NCBI RefSeq assembly: GCF_017114825.1
Contig: NZ_JADEVO010000018.1
Span: 47,057 to 111,056 of the forward strand
Length of the DNA stretch: 64,000 nucleotides
Direction of reading: 5' to 3'
DNA from: Pseudomonas gregormendelii
GTDB lineage: Bacteria > Pseudomonadota > Gammaproteobacteria > Pseudomonadales > Pseudomonadaceae
Position numbers and translations under genes: made by a program. The notes below the pieces were generated by a model that worked only from the letters and a program-made list of their open reading frames with translations, made no database searches and was not told the DNA's origin. Below, one piece after another: positions 55,920-64,000 of this stretch; positions within the stretch are counted from its first letter, which is position 1; the number at the start of each line of letters is the position of its first letter.

Positions 55920-55936
55920 GTACAGAAATGAGTACA
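55920..55936 (-). promoter_or_regulatory. Candidate YefM-YoeB operator
   Basis: Two GTACA half-sites (55920-55924 and 55932-55936; on the coding strand TGTAC-N7-TGTAC) 29 bases before yefM. In E. coli YefM-YoeB binds palindromes with a TGTACA core at its promoter, so these are likely its sites. Confidence 0.55.
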
Positions 55937-56081
55937 GGATGGCAAGGCAATACCTCTGAGTGGTCGCTACGCAAACGGTGCATTTGCGTATGAGCTGAGT
56001 ATCACTCGATAGCCGCCGAGACGTTTCTGTTAGTGATGTAGGCCTTTTCCGATAAATGCGCCATCCTGCATTCCGCCAGGA

Positions 56082-56516
56082 TCAGGTCGGTTTTTGACTG
56101 GTACGCTCCCCAAGGCTTTCCACCAACCGCACCAGATACCCATCCGGATCCTGCAGCAGAAACTCCCGCTGGCCCACTTCAACCTCACCCGCGCGATACC
56201 AAGTGTCGGCACAGGCTCGAAACAGCGGCCATTGAACTTCAGCCAGCCGCCGCAAAACAGGTTCAACCGATTCAACAGTAATCTGGAAATTGATCCCCCG
56301 ACCAAACGGCGCCTGCAGCGCTCCACTGAGCCATTGCCCCTCGCCGGGATCGTATTGCTCCAGCATCAGCTGCGCGCCGTTCAAGTCAAGGTAGGCAAAC
56401 CCGATTTCAGGACGCTCGTAGGCAATCGGAATACCGACCAATACCGTCCAGAAATGCAGGCTTTTCCTGATATCGCTGACCATCAGTTCAGGTACCAACT
56501 TGCTCCGTGCAAACAT
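56082..56516 (-). CDS. VOC family protein (glyoxalase/bleomycin-resistance-like)
   Basis: A 144-residue protein with paired beta-alpha-beta-beta-beta units: P-E-L-M-V-S-D-I-R-K-S-L-x-F-W, F-A-Y-L-D-L-N-G-A-Q-L-M-L, and the C-terminal D-P-D-G-Y-L-V-R-L-V-E-S. Similar to bleomycin-binding-type VOC proteins; a resistance role is not shown. The ATG at 56516 has AAGGG 6 bases upstream. Confidence 0.85.
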   Translation of the reverse strand: MFARSKLVPELMVSDIRKSLHFWTVLVGIPIAYERPEIGFAYLDLNGAQLMLEQYDPGEGQWLSGALQAPFGRGINFQITVESVEPVLRRLAEVQWPLFRACADTWYRAGEVEVGQREFLLQDPDGYLVRLVESLGERTSQKPT

Positions 56517-56570
56517 ACATATCCCTTTGTAGGCGTGAGCCTGCTCGCGATACAAGCGACCCGCGCCCCG

Positions 56571-58484
56571 TCAGTCCTCTTGCGGCGCCACCATCCGCGT
56601 CTTCGGCAGGCCATTTGAATTGTGCTGATAAATCGCCTGGGGCTGACCCTGTTCGTTAAAGAACACCTGCCCGATCCCCGCCGAATTCCACAGCCGCTCA
56701 CCCGCTTCAGCATGCTCCGGCACATGCGGCACAATGCGCATCAGCCGACGCTTGGTCAGCCAGTTCAGCGGCGAGCGCGGCGAGTAGAGCCAGCGGTTGA
56801 GCCGGTCGAACCACTCCAGCAGCCTCGGCGGAAACTCGTTCTTGATGCCACTGCTGGTGACCTGCCAGATACGCGGCCCACCCTTGCGGTGTCGAATAAA
56901 TACCTCGTAGACGAAGGAATAATGCACATCCCCCGACAGGACCACGTAATTACCCGGCGTGCGCGAGTGTCGGAAAATATTCAGGATCACCTGCGCCGCG
57001 CCACGATGGGCCATCCAGTTTTCCGCATCCACCAGCAGCGGAAAACCGCACCAGCTGAACACTTTCTGCACCGTCTCGATCAACTTCACACCAAAGATCG
57101 GCGCCGGCGAGACGATGATCGCCGAGGGGTGATCCAGCAGTGCCTGCTGCAACTCGCTGAGCGCTTCCCAATCGAGCAAACCCGAAGGCTGCTTCAGCGT
57201 CATCTCGCTGCGCCAGCGCCGGGTGCGCGTATCGATCACCACCAGCGCCGGGCTGGTGGGCAGCACGTAATGCCACTGCTGAAACTTCAGCAGGTCATCG
57301 ATCAGGTCGTCCTGCACCGGGCTGTCCAGGTAACGGTCCTGCCCGGTCGCGCTGAACTGCGCAGTTTTCTTCAGCAGATCCTTGAACGCGTCCGGGTTAT
57401 TGCCCCAACCCTGACACAGCATGTAGGCGATCAACGCATTGCCGATGATCCGCTTGGAAAACGGATGCCCGTAGGCCGTTTCCTCCCACTGCGCGGAAAG
57501 GTTCCAGTCATCGGTAATATCGTGGTCATCGAAAATCATCAGGCTCGGCAAATGCGCCAGCGCCCGGGCCACACGCCCCAAGCCAGCTTTGAAACCATCG
57601 ATGCGCGTCTGCTCCAGCGCATACCGTTCACGGCGCTCGGCAGTCAGCACCGGCGGCTGTGGCGCAATCAGCGTCCAGGCCGTCGGCGACCACACCAGCA
57701 GGTACATCGCCATCACCTCGGCAAACGTCACCAAATGATTATCGGCGCTGCTGCTGGTGAAAATCGGCTTGCGCGCCCCACCGAAAAATCGCTCACGCAA
57801 CGTCTCGTTGCTCTCAAGCGCCGGTAACAAATCCGCACGGTGGTAATAACTGGCCGGGTGCTCATAGAGCTTGGCGCTGTCGCTGACCACCGCGCCTTCG
57901 AGGTGCTCCTCGAACAGCCCCAACCGCTCGATCAGCGCATGAATGGCCCGCAGCGTGGGCCCGGCGACGTCGTCGGCATACACCTGGTCGCCCGTCATCA
58001 TCAGCAACGCGGGACGTTGCTGCGGCTCGTGTTCGGTCGCCAGCAACTGATCGACGCAGAGCAAACCGTCGGCAGCGGGATGATGCGGCTTGCGGCAGGA
58101 CCCGTGCAGCAACTGATCGACCCGCGAGCGCAGCACAAAATTCGGTCGCAGCGCGTCGCCATACAACAGATGCGGCGCCCAGTCGGCAATGCCGGCCCCG
58201 TCAATCAACACGTCATATTCGGTCAGCGTGTCGCAGGGCAGGGCGCTGTCGAGGGGCACATCGATCAAATGCACGAAAGCATGGCTGCCCACGGCAATCA
58301 CCGTGCACTGCGTGGCGTCGAGGCGAATGTCGGCGACACCCTGCAAACGCAGGGTCAGCTCCAGCTCCCGCGACCCCACCAGCCACAGCACCAGCCGCGT
58401 GGGCTCCAGACGCCGCAATAGCGGGCCGGCGAGAACCGGTGGCAGGGAGTGAAGATCGGCGATTGGTAGCAGCGTTACGGACAT
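56571..58484 (-). CDS. PhoD-like metallophosphatase
   Basis: A 637-residue protein of the PhoD / alkaline phosphatase D-like superfamily. Metal-binding blocks: G-D-Q-V-Y-A-D-D, F-D-D-H-D-I-T-D-D-W and S-G-D-V-H-Y-S-F. There is no signal peptide, so it may be cytosolic, unlike classical PhoD; it resembles the large bacterial alkaline phosphatase family proteins of Pseudomonas. The ATG at 58484 begins the conserved part; the frame is open to 58706 but upstream codons look non-coding. The natural substrate is unknown. Confidence 0.85.
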   Translation of the reverse strand: MSVTLLPIADLHSLPPVLAGPLLRRLEPTRLVLWLVGSRELELTLRLQGVADIRLDATQCTVIAVGSHAFVHLIDVPLDSALPCDTLTEYDVLIDGAGIADWAPHLLYGDALRPNFVLRSRVDQLLHGSCRKPHHPAADGLLCVDQLLATEHEPQQRPALLMMTGDQVYADDVAGPTLRAIHALIERLGLFEEHLEGAVVSDSAKLYEHPASYYHRADLLPALESNETLRERFFGGARKPIFTSSSADNHLVTFAEVMAMYLLVWSPTAWTLIAPQPPVLTAERRERYALEQTRIDGFKAGLGRVARALAHLPSLMIFDDHDITDDWNLSAQWEETAYGHPFSKRIIGNALIAYMLCQGWGNNPDAFKDLLKKTAQFSATGQDRYLDSPVQDDLIDDLLKFQQWHYVLPTSPALVVIDTRTRRWRSEMTLKQPSGLLDWEALSELQQALLDHPSAIIVSPAPIFGVKLIETVQKVFSWCGFPLLVDAENWMAHRGAAQVILNIFRHSRTPGNYVVLSGDVHYSFVYEVFIRHRKGGPRIWQVTSSGIKNEFPPRLLEWFDRLNRWLYSPRSPLNWLTKRRLMRIVPHVPEHAEAGERLWNSAGIGQVFFNEQGQPQAIYQHNSNGLPKTRMVAPQED

Positions 58485-58775
58485 CCGGTCAAGGCTCTTT
58501 GTGCGCAGAGGCGGGCGATGATAACGCAGGTGGCGGCGCACAGCGAAAGCATCGCGGTATCGCCGGGGGCACTTGTTGCTGTGCTGCGTGCCCAAACTTG
58601 GCGTAACGCGGATTCCGGCGATCCTGCCCGGGTTCAACGGCGTGTTGATGACCGCGATATTTGCGGCGGTCAGCGTTCGGGCGATCGAAGTGGCCGTGAA
58701 GGCCACGGCGGGGGAGGAGTAGGTAAGCCTGCGGCAACATGCTTAGATAGGCATTTAACCCATAGGGAATGGCAC

Positions 58776-59144
58776 ATGATCGACTTCAACAACAAAGGCT
58801 TCTTCAAACTCAAGCAAAACGACGAATACGCCGAACGGGTTACCGCACTGCTATTGGAGGGGGAGCAGGTCATCGACTCCTACAAATCCATGCGCGACGG
58901 CGTGGTGTTTACCAACAAACGCATCATCGCAGTGAACGTCCAGGGTCTGACGGGCAGCAAGAAAGACTTCACTTCATTGCCGTACAAAAACATCGTGGCG
59001 TATTCGGTGGAAACGTCGGGAACCTTCGATCTGGACTCCGAACTGGAAATCTATTTTTCGTCGCTGGGCAGAGTGAAATTCGAATTCACTGGCCGGACTT
59101 CTATGGTGGAAATCTCCAAGTTGATTTCCCAGCACCTGCTCTGA
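58776..59144 (+). CDS. PH domain-containing protein
   Basis: A 122-residue bacterial PH-domain protein. The fold spans most of the chain: G-E-Q-V-I-D-S-Y-K-S-M-R-D-G-V-V-F-T-N-K-R-I-I-A-V pattern of strands, then Y-K-N-I-V-A-Y-S-V-E-T and a C-terminal amphipathic helix. Role unknown; related proteins respond to membrane or stress cues. The ATG at 58776 follows AGGG by 8 bases. Alone, followed by repeats. Confidence 0.85.
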   Translation: MIDFNNKGFFKLKQNDEYAERVTALLLEGEQVIDSYKSMRDGVVFTNKRIIAVNVQGLTGSKKDFTSLPYKNIVAYSVETSGTFDLDSELEIYFSSLGRVKFEFTGRTSMVEISKLISQHLL

Positions 59145-59229
59145 AGCGGGGGCAAACCCCCGATAAGCTCGGGCCTGGCCTCATTCGCACCGACCTCGAA
59201 CCAGCGGGAGCCCCGCTCCAAAAAGCCCG

Positions 59230-59460
59230 CTGTGGACCCCCCCCCATGGAGTTACCTCTGTGGAAGCCCCCCCGGTGGGAGACCTGTGGAAGTTACCCCG
59301 TGGAAGTTATTTCTGGGAAAGTTATCTCTGTGGGAGCAAGGCTTGCCCGCGATAGCGCCAGCCCAGCCACCCCCAATCCCCCAGTCCTCAGTGCCTGGCA
59401 GACAACCAAAATCCAGACCCTCACACACTCCTGTGGGAGCGGGCTTGCCCGCGATAGCGC
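59230..59460. repeat. Degenerate short repeats and two single REP-type elements (family B)
   Basis: A GTGGAAGTTAC-like unit recurs at least four times at about 59247-59325 with many changes. Then TGTGGGAGCAAGGCTTGCCCGCGATAGCGCCAG (59329-59361) and TGTGGGAGCGGGCTTGCCCG..CGCCAG (59431-59463) lie as a direct pair. No gene is supported in the 372-bp spacer from 59145 to 59516. Confidence 0.65.
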
Positions 59461-59516
59461 CAGATCATCCACAACAAATCCAGATGACCCAGCACCATCG
59501 CAAGCCCACCCTCAGA

Positions 59517-59798
59517 CTAACCCCCAGAATTCCCCCGCTCCCGCATCAAAACCTTCACCGAATCATCAACCAACGCCTTACCCATAGCCACCAGATAATG
59601 CGCAGCCCAAGCATGCCGCCCATTGTCTTTCGCATAAGCGGCATCCTCAGTCAGCGACTTGGCAAGGCAAAGAAAATCCGAAGCCATCGATAACGCATCG
59701 GCAATGGGCACGCCACCAATGACGTGAAACATCGCTTGATTACCGAGGTAGATCGCGGGTGTGAAGCCGATGGTTTTCAGTTCTGGATTGTCGGTCAT
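59517..59798 (-). CDS. DUF3077-family protein
   Basis: A 93-residue protein like the many small Pseudomonas DUF3077 proteins: a short N-terminal segment, then a helical core (F-H-V-I-G-G-V-P-I-A-D-A-L-S-M-A-S-D-F-L-C-L-A-K, A-W-A-A-H-Y-L-V-A-M-G-K-A-L-V). GGAGG lies 6 bases before the ATG, an excellent ribosome site. Function unknown. Pseudomonas genomes carry several scattered copies. Confidence 0.8.
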   Translation of the reverse strand: MTDNPELKTIGFTPAIYLGNQAMFHVIGGVPIADALSMASDFLCLAKSLTEDAAYAKDNGRHAWAAHYLVAMGKALVDDSVKVLMRERGNSGG

Positions 59799-60355
59799 TT
59801 GCCACCTCCGGTGATGGAGAGGGCATGTGGGAGATTGGATGGTGGGGCGTTACGCAACTGGGAACCGCGTAGAGGTGAAAGCCAAATTTTGTACGGATTG
59901 ATGCTGCGCATGATAAAGCTCCAAGGTTGGAAAACCGAAAATCCAGTAAACCGGCACGTCCGAAGACGTCCCACGCACAGCCGCCATAGATCACGACTGC
60001 GAGAGTAAAAACTCCTGCAAACGTGAGTAAGGCACTGATGCACTTCCAGATTTGATCGGGTTTCCAAGCCCGGCCGCTGAGTTGGCAGCGACGGTGGGAG
60101 GGTAGCGTGCAGGCTTTTATCCTGCAACCTTTGAAAGCATCCTGTTTCACGCTCTTTCGTTGAAGCCAGTAGCCTTAGGCTCGTTAACAGGATAGGCAGG
60201 TGACTATGGCGTAGGAGCGCATTGTGATAGCAGGCGCGCACGGCACGCTTATAATTATAGTGTTTGCTCAGTGCGTAATGATTTGACAGTGCTGTATTGG
60301 GCAAATGTTCACCAAGTGTTGGCAATCTGAAAATTGAATTTAGGATGATATTGAT
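59799..60355. other. 557-bp spacer with a hairpin, no supported gene
   Basis: Minus-strand frames are open over much of it but lack ribosome sites and recognisable similarity. CGGGTTTCCAAGCCCG (60058-60073) forms a stem. The right end (60180-60355) becomes A+T-rich. It may be the leader of the DUF3077 gene or hold an RNA gene; nothing firm. Confidence 0.4.
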
Positions 60356-60751
60356 ATGAGTAATTCCATTGGTCCTACCTCAACTGTGTCGTGTGCCTCG
60401 ATAGATCAAAAGGTGGTGCACAAAAAAGATGTAAATATGTTGTTGAGGCAGATAAAAAAATGCAAGCAGACTGTTAAGTAACTTGAACAAGTCGCTGGTA
60501 GGAAATCAGCGCGTCCTACTGAAAGACATGCCTGTCGCCAACAATCGGAAACAATGAAAGAGACGTTACAATCTAAGCTTAAAGCAGTCAGCGGGCTTAT
60601 GGGTAAGATAGAAAGTAGTTCATACAATCATGCCCGTTTTAAGGGCGAGCAGCTGCAAAAAATGTCCGAAAGTTGTAAAGAATTAATATCGAAGAATAAC
60701 GCTACTTTTGATAAAGTACCTAGTGTGTTCGGTAGAGGGGGTCAAGATTAA
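60356..60751 (+). pseudogene. Small ORF split by an in-frame TAA
   Basis: From the ATG at 60356 (AGGA 10 bases upstream) the frame runs 41 codons to TAA at 60479-60481, then continues in the same frame, without a stop, through the ATG at 60554 to a TAA at 60749. Joined, it would encode about 131 residues, Lys- and Ser-rich and helical, low in G+C. One base change explains the break. The 3' part alone (60554-60751, 65 residues) lacks a good ribosome site. Family unknown; a recently inactivated acquired gene is likely. Confidence 0.5.
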
Positions 60752-61583
60752 AAATAGCTATTTTATAGCTGCGAAGTTGTGCATGCATCGCGGGGCAAGA
60801 ATCAGTACTGTGGAAGCGCCACTTTGATTGATAGTTCTTTTGTCATGTGGTCGGGCGAGGTGCTCGGTATGAAATATTTTGGTATTTGCTGGGTTGGAAT
60901 TTTATAGCGCCAGTTTTCAGTTCTATTTTTCCAATACAAAAATATTTCGTGGGCATTTTTCGCGAAAAAACATTCTCGTACTGTTTTAGGGGCAAAGGAT
61001 TTGCCTCTCTCGATCTATTTTTGCGCACCGGCAACTCCGGACTCAAGCAGACTCTGTCAATTAGTGATTGAGCACAGTAAGCGAAGTTTGGAGCTTGTTA
61101 TGCAAATTGTTTATTTATTGAATATCTTTCACGCAATTGTTGGGTGCGACGAGCTAGGCTGTAAAGTTGCTCTATCGCCTGCGCAGCCCACAAGTCTTCT
61201 GCTGTACTGTGAAGTGCCTGTGCGTGGCCCGCTAGTCAGCGGTTGCTTGCTTTGTGCTAGGTTTCGGCGAGTCTGGTATTGGTTTTTATTCCATTGTTAG
61301 GATTGCAGGTTGCCGAGTTGGAAAGAGATTTACAAAGGTCTCTTGAAGCTAACGCCGTCAGTTGCATGATCATGGAACTTTATGCGGCCAAGATTATGAA
61401 AAACGGATTCAAGTGTGGAGTGATAAAAATTGTCCGTGGGCTCGGTTTGTTTCCATGGGAGCAGCCGCAGTCATAGAGAGCGACAAGCCAGAGTTATTGT
61501 GTCGCTGGCGGGTCCTGCAACACGTAAACAGCGACTCGGTGGCACGCTTGAACTTTGCAATACTTCTGATGACTTTTCGGCGC
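60752..61583. other. 832-bp low-G+C stretch without clear genes
   Basis: Composition is well below that of the native genes. Short open frames occur; the one at about 61300-61400 (helical, V-A-E-L-E-R-D-L-Q-R-S-L-E-A-N) looks like a fragment of a real protein but has no matching start. Probably decayed acquired DNA. Confidence 0.4.
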
Positions 61584-61913
61584 TCAATAAATGTCTTTCA
61601 GATAGTTCTGCAGCAGCAGAAGCGGCGCTTCCAGTTGCTGCAAAGTCTGCGCGTCATAAAAGTCCACCGACAACCTTTGCAGCTCGCGCCCCAAGGGTTT
61701 ATCCACGCCCCCCAAGGCATTCAGTGCCAACGCCAGGCATTGGTTCACCCTCAACTGGATCGCCGCGACATCCCCCTGGCGCACCAGTAAACCAAAAACC
61801 TCGCGCTCGTAATCGCTCATGATCGGATCGTCGCGCAGAATCGGGCTCGAGTCTTCCGTCTCATGTGCGAGCTTCAGGCAGAACAGGGCGACGGTTTCCA
61901 GGAGCAATTCCAT
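61584..61913 (-). CDS. Conserved small protein, function unknown
   Basis: A 109-residue protein, Leu-rich and helical (L-L-E-T-V-A-L-F-C-L-K-L-A-H, N-Q-C-L-A-L-A-L-N-A-L-G-G, L-E-A-P-L-L-L-L-Q-N-Y-L-K). AAGGA lies 7 bases before the ATG. G+C is native, unlike the DNA on either side. I do not recognise the family. Confidence 0.7.
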   Translation of the reverse strand: MELLLETVALFCLKLAHETEDSSPILRDDPIMSDYEREVFGLLVRQGDVAAIQLRVNQCLALALNALGGVDKPLGRELQRLSVDFYDAQTLQQLEAPLLLLQNYLKDIY

Positions 61914-61964
61914 GGGGGAATCCTTGAATTTTTCACCGGGTGTGGGAGGGGGGCGAGAGGAGCA

Positions 61965-62013
61965 GGATCAAAAGATCGTCCGATCGCGGCCCGAGCCTTC
62001 GGCAGCTCCTACG
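61965..62013. repeat. Truncated REP-type element (family A)
   Basis: One arm only (GATCAAAAGATCG..GAGCCTTCGGCAGCTCCTAC) with an internal insertion of CCGATCGCGGCCC; the partner arm is missing. Confidence 0.6.
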
Positions 62014-62047
62014 CGGTGGTGGGGTGTCAGGTGCTTTATCGCAGGCG

Positions 62048-62084
62048 AAAAAAAAGGCCTTGCTAAGCAAGACCTTTCTTAATT
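62048..62084 (-). terminator. tRNA-type terminator
   Basis: On the minus strand: AAAGGTCTTGC-TTA-GCAAGGCCTTT then TTTTTCG, directly after the tRNA 3' end at 62085. It would be the native terminator of that tRNA. Confidence 0.75.
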
Positions 62085-62108
62085 TGGTGCCCGAGGGAGA
62101 CTCGAACT
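62085..62108 (-). other. tRNA 3'-end fragment, candidate island attachment site
   Basis: Minus strand: AGTTCGAGTCTCCCTCGGGCACCA, i.e. a T-loop TTCGAGT, part of the T-stem, an acceptor strand ending TCGGGC, discriminator A and encoded CCA. One base is missing compared with a full acceptor plus T-stem, and there is no anticodon or D-arm to the right, so it is a remnant. Tyrosine integrases insert at tRNA 3' ends and leave such a duplicate at the far junction. The intact tRNA should lie beyond the right edge. A Leu-type tRNA is possible from the acceptor sequence; not certain. Confidence 0.6.
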
Positions 62109-62155
62109 TTAACCTGTAGGCCATGCATTCCGGGGATGGCCTCAGCGTAGAGGAA

Positions 62156-62208
62156 ATTCCTACTCACATTCCTACTCACATTCGGTTTTGTTCAAACTTC
62201 CTACCCAC
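62156..62208. repeat. Direct repeats near the tRNA fragment, possible integrase arm sites
   Basis: ATTCCTACTCAC at 62156-62167 and 62168-62179, and CTTCCTACCCAC at 62197-62208; a TCTACTCAC occurs again near 62250. Short direct repeats beside an attachment core are typical integrase arm-binding sites. Assignment is inference. Confidence 0.45.
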
Positions 62209-62803
62209 AGATTGCGAGTGGGCTGGTCAGCCATGCATGGAACAATTTTATCTACTCACGTCCTTTTTTGCCAGTCGCGCCTGTGTAAAGAGGTGGGCAC
62301 AACTTGCAGGGTGCCTCAGATCGGCCCAAGTACAGAAGGCGGGCACCCAGACTGAAGGAGCGATTTCAGTGTGTCGTACCCAAAGTGGTGTTTAGCTTGC
62401 AGCACGCTGTAGCGTTGTCCGTGAAGGGAGGAGACGGAATCGAATTCTTAGCCGCAGGCTTCACATTACGAAGTCGCCATTTATCTGCTTCTCCCCCAGA
62501 TACGCCCACAAAATCTCGCTTGTGTGTGGCTTAGGACGGCTACGGCAGATATTGCTGCGGCATAAGGTCTACCCCGGGCCGTTTAGGCTTCGCGAAGAGC
62601 TCTGTATATGCATCCAGCATGGACAAGTATTCAGTATTCATCGAGTGCCACTGCGTAGTAGCGTTACGCCTGTATTAGCGTTAGTCATGCAATTTGAACC
62701 GCAGCAGAGGAAATGGGTTTTTAAATAGTTAAATGACCACTCTGCTGACTGTTTTTGAAGTATCGCAGGCCTGAAATAATCCGTTTTCTACGTAAATAAT
62801 GAC
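62209..62803. other. About 600-bp gene-free stretch inside the putative island
   Basis: Short open frames without ribosome sites; composition is mixed. It may contain decayed mobile DNA. The last 100 bases are A+T-rich and probably hold the promoter of the TIR-domain gene. Confidence 0.35.
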
Positions 62804-62815
62804 TTGGATAAAAAA

Positions 62816-63721
62816 ATGTTTAATTTATTGATATCAGCAAGCCGAGATAGCTGGGATTCCGGAACTTACGAGCTTGAAAAAGGAAGAGCAATTGTAGAAT
62901 ATACAGACGTTGAAATTAGTGAGCGATACAAAGATTTCGATGAAAATGCGATTCAAGAGCTTAAAAGCTTTCCTTGTATATTTGCTATCGAAAACGAAGC
63001 TGCTGAATCTAGGGTTGGATATATAACTAATATTCACTCTGAAGTATCTACAGTAACTATAGAGTTTAAGTTTGACGAAAAAATCCCACCTTTAAAGCGG
63101 GGCGCTATTGAGGATTTACGCGAGGAAATAGGCCTTGGTAAATTAGAGCTATACCGCACACATTGGGCCGTAAAAGATGAGCAGCTTTTTGAGTTGCTAC
63201 TAAACAAAGGTCTTATAACAAACGCTCAACTCACTGCCTCGCAGGCGCTCGAAAGTCCTCCGCCCCCAGTCTCCGCTGAAGGAGAGCAGCCGTTCAACAG
63301 ATCGCAAGTGTTTATCGTTCATGGGCACGACGAAATTGCCAAGTTAGAAATGGCAAGCTTTGTGACGGCTTTAGGGCTAGAGCCTATTATTTTACATATG
63401 CAAGCGAGTTCGGGCCGTACAATCATCGAAAAAATAGAGCATTATTCAAATGTTGGATTTGGTATTGTTTTGTATACGCCATGCGATATTGGATATAAAG
63501 TCGGTAACTTGAATAGTAATTACAGGGCCCGTCAAAATGTAGTTTTTGAGCATGGCTACTTAATTGGTAAGCTTGGCAGAGATCGGGTGGTGGCAGTGGT
63601 CAAAGGTGCCACTGAAACGCCTAATGATATTAGCGGTGTTGTATATGTATCGCTTGATGATCAAGAGAACTGGAAAGAAGAGCTTATTAAAGAAATGCGC
63701 AGCCTTCAATACAAAGTCTAA
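62816..63721 (+). CDS. TIR-like (CAP12/Pycsar-effector-type) domain protein
   Basis: A 301-residue protein. The C-terminal half (about 164-300) matches the TIR-like nucleotide-binding domain found in CBASS and Pycsar NAD-cleaving effectors: V-F-I-V-H-G-H-D-E (165-173), S-S-G-R-T-I-I-E-K-I-E, and V-V-F-E-H-G-Y-L with candidate catalytic Glu245. Residues 1-140 form a separate mixed domain with R-T-H-W-A-V-K-D, then a Pro-rich linker. No cyclase gene is visible nearby, so it may be a one-gene defence protein. Low G+C. Start: ATG at 62816; a TTG at 62804 is also open; neither has a strong ribosome site. Confidence 0.75.
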   Translation: MFNLLISASRDSWDSGTYELEKGRAIVEYTDVEISERYKDFDENAIQELKSFPCIFAIENEAAESRVGYITNIHSEVSTVTIEFKFDEKIPPLKRGAIEDLREEIGLGKLELYRTHWAVKDEQLFELLLNKGLITNAQLTASQALESPPPPVSAEGEQPFNRSQVFIVHGHDEIAKLEMASFVTALGLEPIILHMQASSGRTIIEKIEHYSNVGFGIVLYTPCDIGYKVGNLNSNYRARQNVVFEHGYLIGKLGRDRVVAVVKGATETPNDISGVVYVSLDDQENWKEELIKEMRSLQYKV

Positions 63722-63948
63722 AGCTTTAAGAGTCATGCAGTGAAGTAAGGCAAGCTAATCAGTGAAGTCGCAGCGCGTTGTTGCGCATAAAAGCATTTAA
63801 TTAATAACGCTTTTTGTATTCGTTGTGAATGGAGATTTTATGGCGTACCGAAATAAAACTTACGTTGCTTTTGCTAGTGTGCTGTCTCTGAAATAAGTTT
63901 CTAACCTGAGCTATGCTTATGTGGTCAGTCAGTGCTTGGAGTGATCAC

Positions 63949-64000
63949 ATGAACTCTCAGGACATCGTGCTCAGTGAAGACGAACAAATTGAACTGAGTC
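63949..64000 (+). CDS. IS630-family transposase, N-terminal start (cut by window edge)
   Basis: From the ATG at 63949 (GGAG 8 bases upstream) the 17 visible residues, M-N-S-Q-D-I-V-L-S-E-D-E-Q-I-E-L-S, match the usual start of IS630-type transposases (x-I-x-L-S-x-x-E-x-x-x-L). The left end of the element should be just upstream, around 63880-63940; no terminal inverted repeat can be confirmed without the other end. Confidence 0.55.
   Translation, partial: MNSQDIVLSEDEQIELS

Noticed and set aside
56622..57827. 401-residue plus-strand frame opposite the PhoD-like gene
   Set aside because: Antisense shadow of the phosphatase with its metal-binding motifs.
59740..60325. Minus-strand frames upstream of DUF3077
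   Set aside because: Overlap the well-started DUF3077 gene, lack ribosome sites, and read through hairpin-forming DNA.
61430..61822. 130-residue plus-strand frame opposite the small gene at 61584
   Set aside because: The minus-strand gene has a clear ribosome site and native codon usage; the plus frame runs from low-G+C DNA into its antisense.
62085..62160. Complete tRNA gene
   Set aside because: Only the T-loop side and acceptor 3' strand are present; no anticodon arm or 5' acceptor strand to the right.

Overview
The window looks like a chromosome segment of a fluorescent-group Pseudomonas. The evidence is a complete 12-gene alginate operon in Pseudomonas order, a cyoABCDE cytochrome o operon, G+C-rich coding sequence, and many copies of two palindromic REP-type intergenic elements. 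Species assignment is inference.

Layout. 1-2.8 kb: the start of an MFS transporter, a divergent LysR regulator, a short-chain dehydrogenase and a small membrane protein. 3.0-19.7 kb, all minus strand: algD-alg8-alg44-algK-algE-algG-algX-algL-algI-algJ-algF-algA. These genes cover GDP-mannuronate supply, polymerisation, acetylation, epimerisation, lysis and export. REP elements sit between algD and alg8 and inside the signal-peptide region of algK. 20.5-27.9 kb: yaaA, a deacetylase-like gene, phoH, moaCDE, an amino-acid binding protein, a tandem array of four 89-bp units, and dsbB. 28.7-33.6 kb: cyoABCDE with a terminator.

33.9-49.2 kb is the accessory core. It starts with a lower-G+C gene for a protein with atypical-kinase signatures and a free-standing PheS-like ligase fused to an anticodon-binding-type domain. 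A MocR regulator follows, divergent from ten collinear genes: transporter, ATP-grasp ligase, RidA, cupin, GST, KamA-type radical SAM aminomutase, class IV aminotransferase, Fe/2-oxoglutarate oxygenase, AurF-like diiron oxygenase and a lactonase-like MBL hydrolase. A second MocR gene closes the block. I read it as a probable biosynthetic cluster for an amino-acid-derived small molecule, possibly built on a beta-amino acid and N-oxygenated. It is the best candidate here for an undescribed system; the product is unknown.

49.5-61.9 kb: two uncharacterised genes, a two-component system divergent from an exported msrB-msrA pair, a GNAT enzyme, a yefM-yoeB toxin-antitoxin pair, a VOC protein, a PhoD-like phosphatase, a PH-domain protein, a DUF3077 protein, an ORF broken by a stop codon, and a low-G+C stretch without clear genes. 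At 62.08 kb the 3' end of a tRNA and its terminator stand without the rest of the tRNA, which suggests the left junction of an integrated island. The island would run off the right edge; its visible part holds a TIR-domain (CAP12/Pycsar-type) defence-like protein and the start of an IS630-type transposase.
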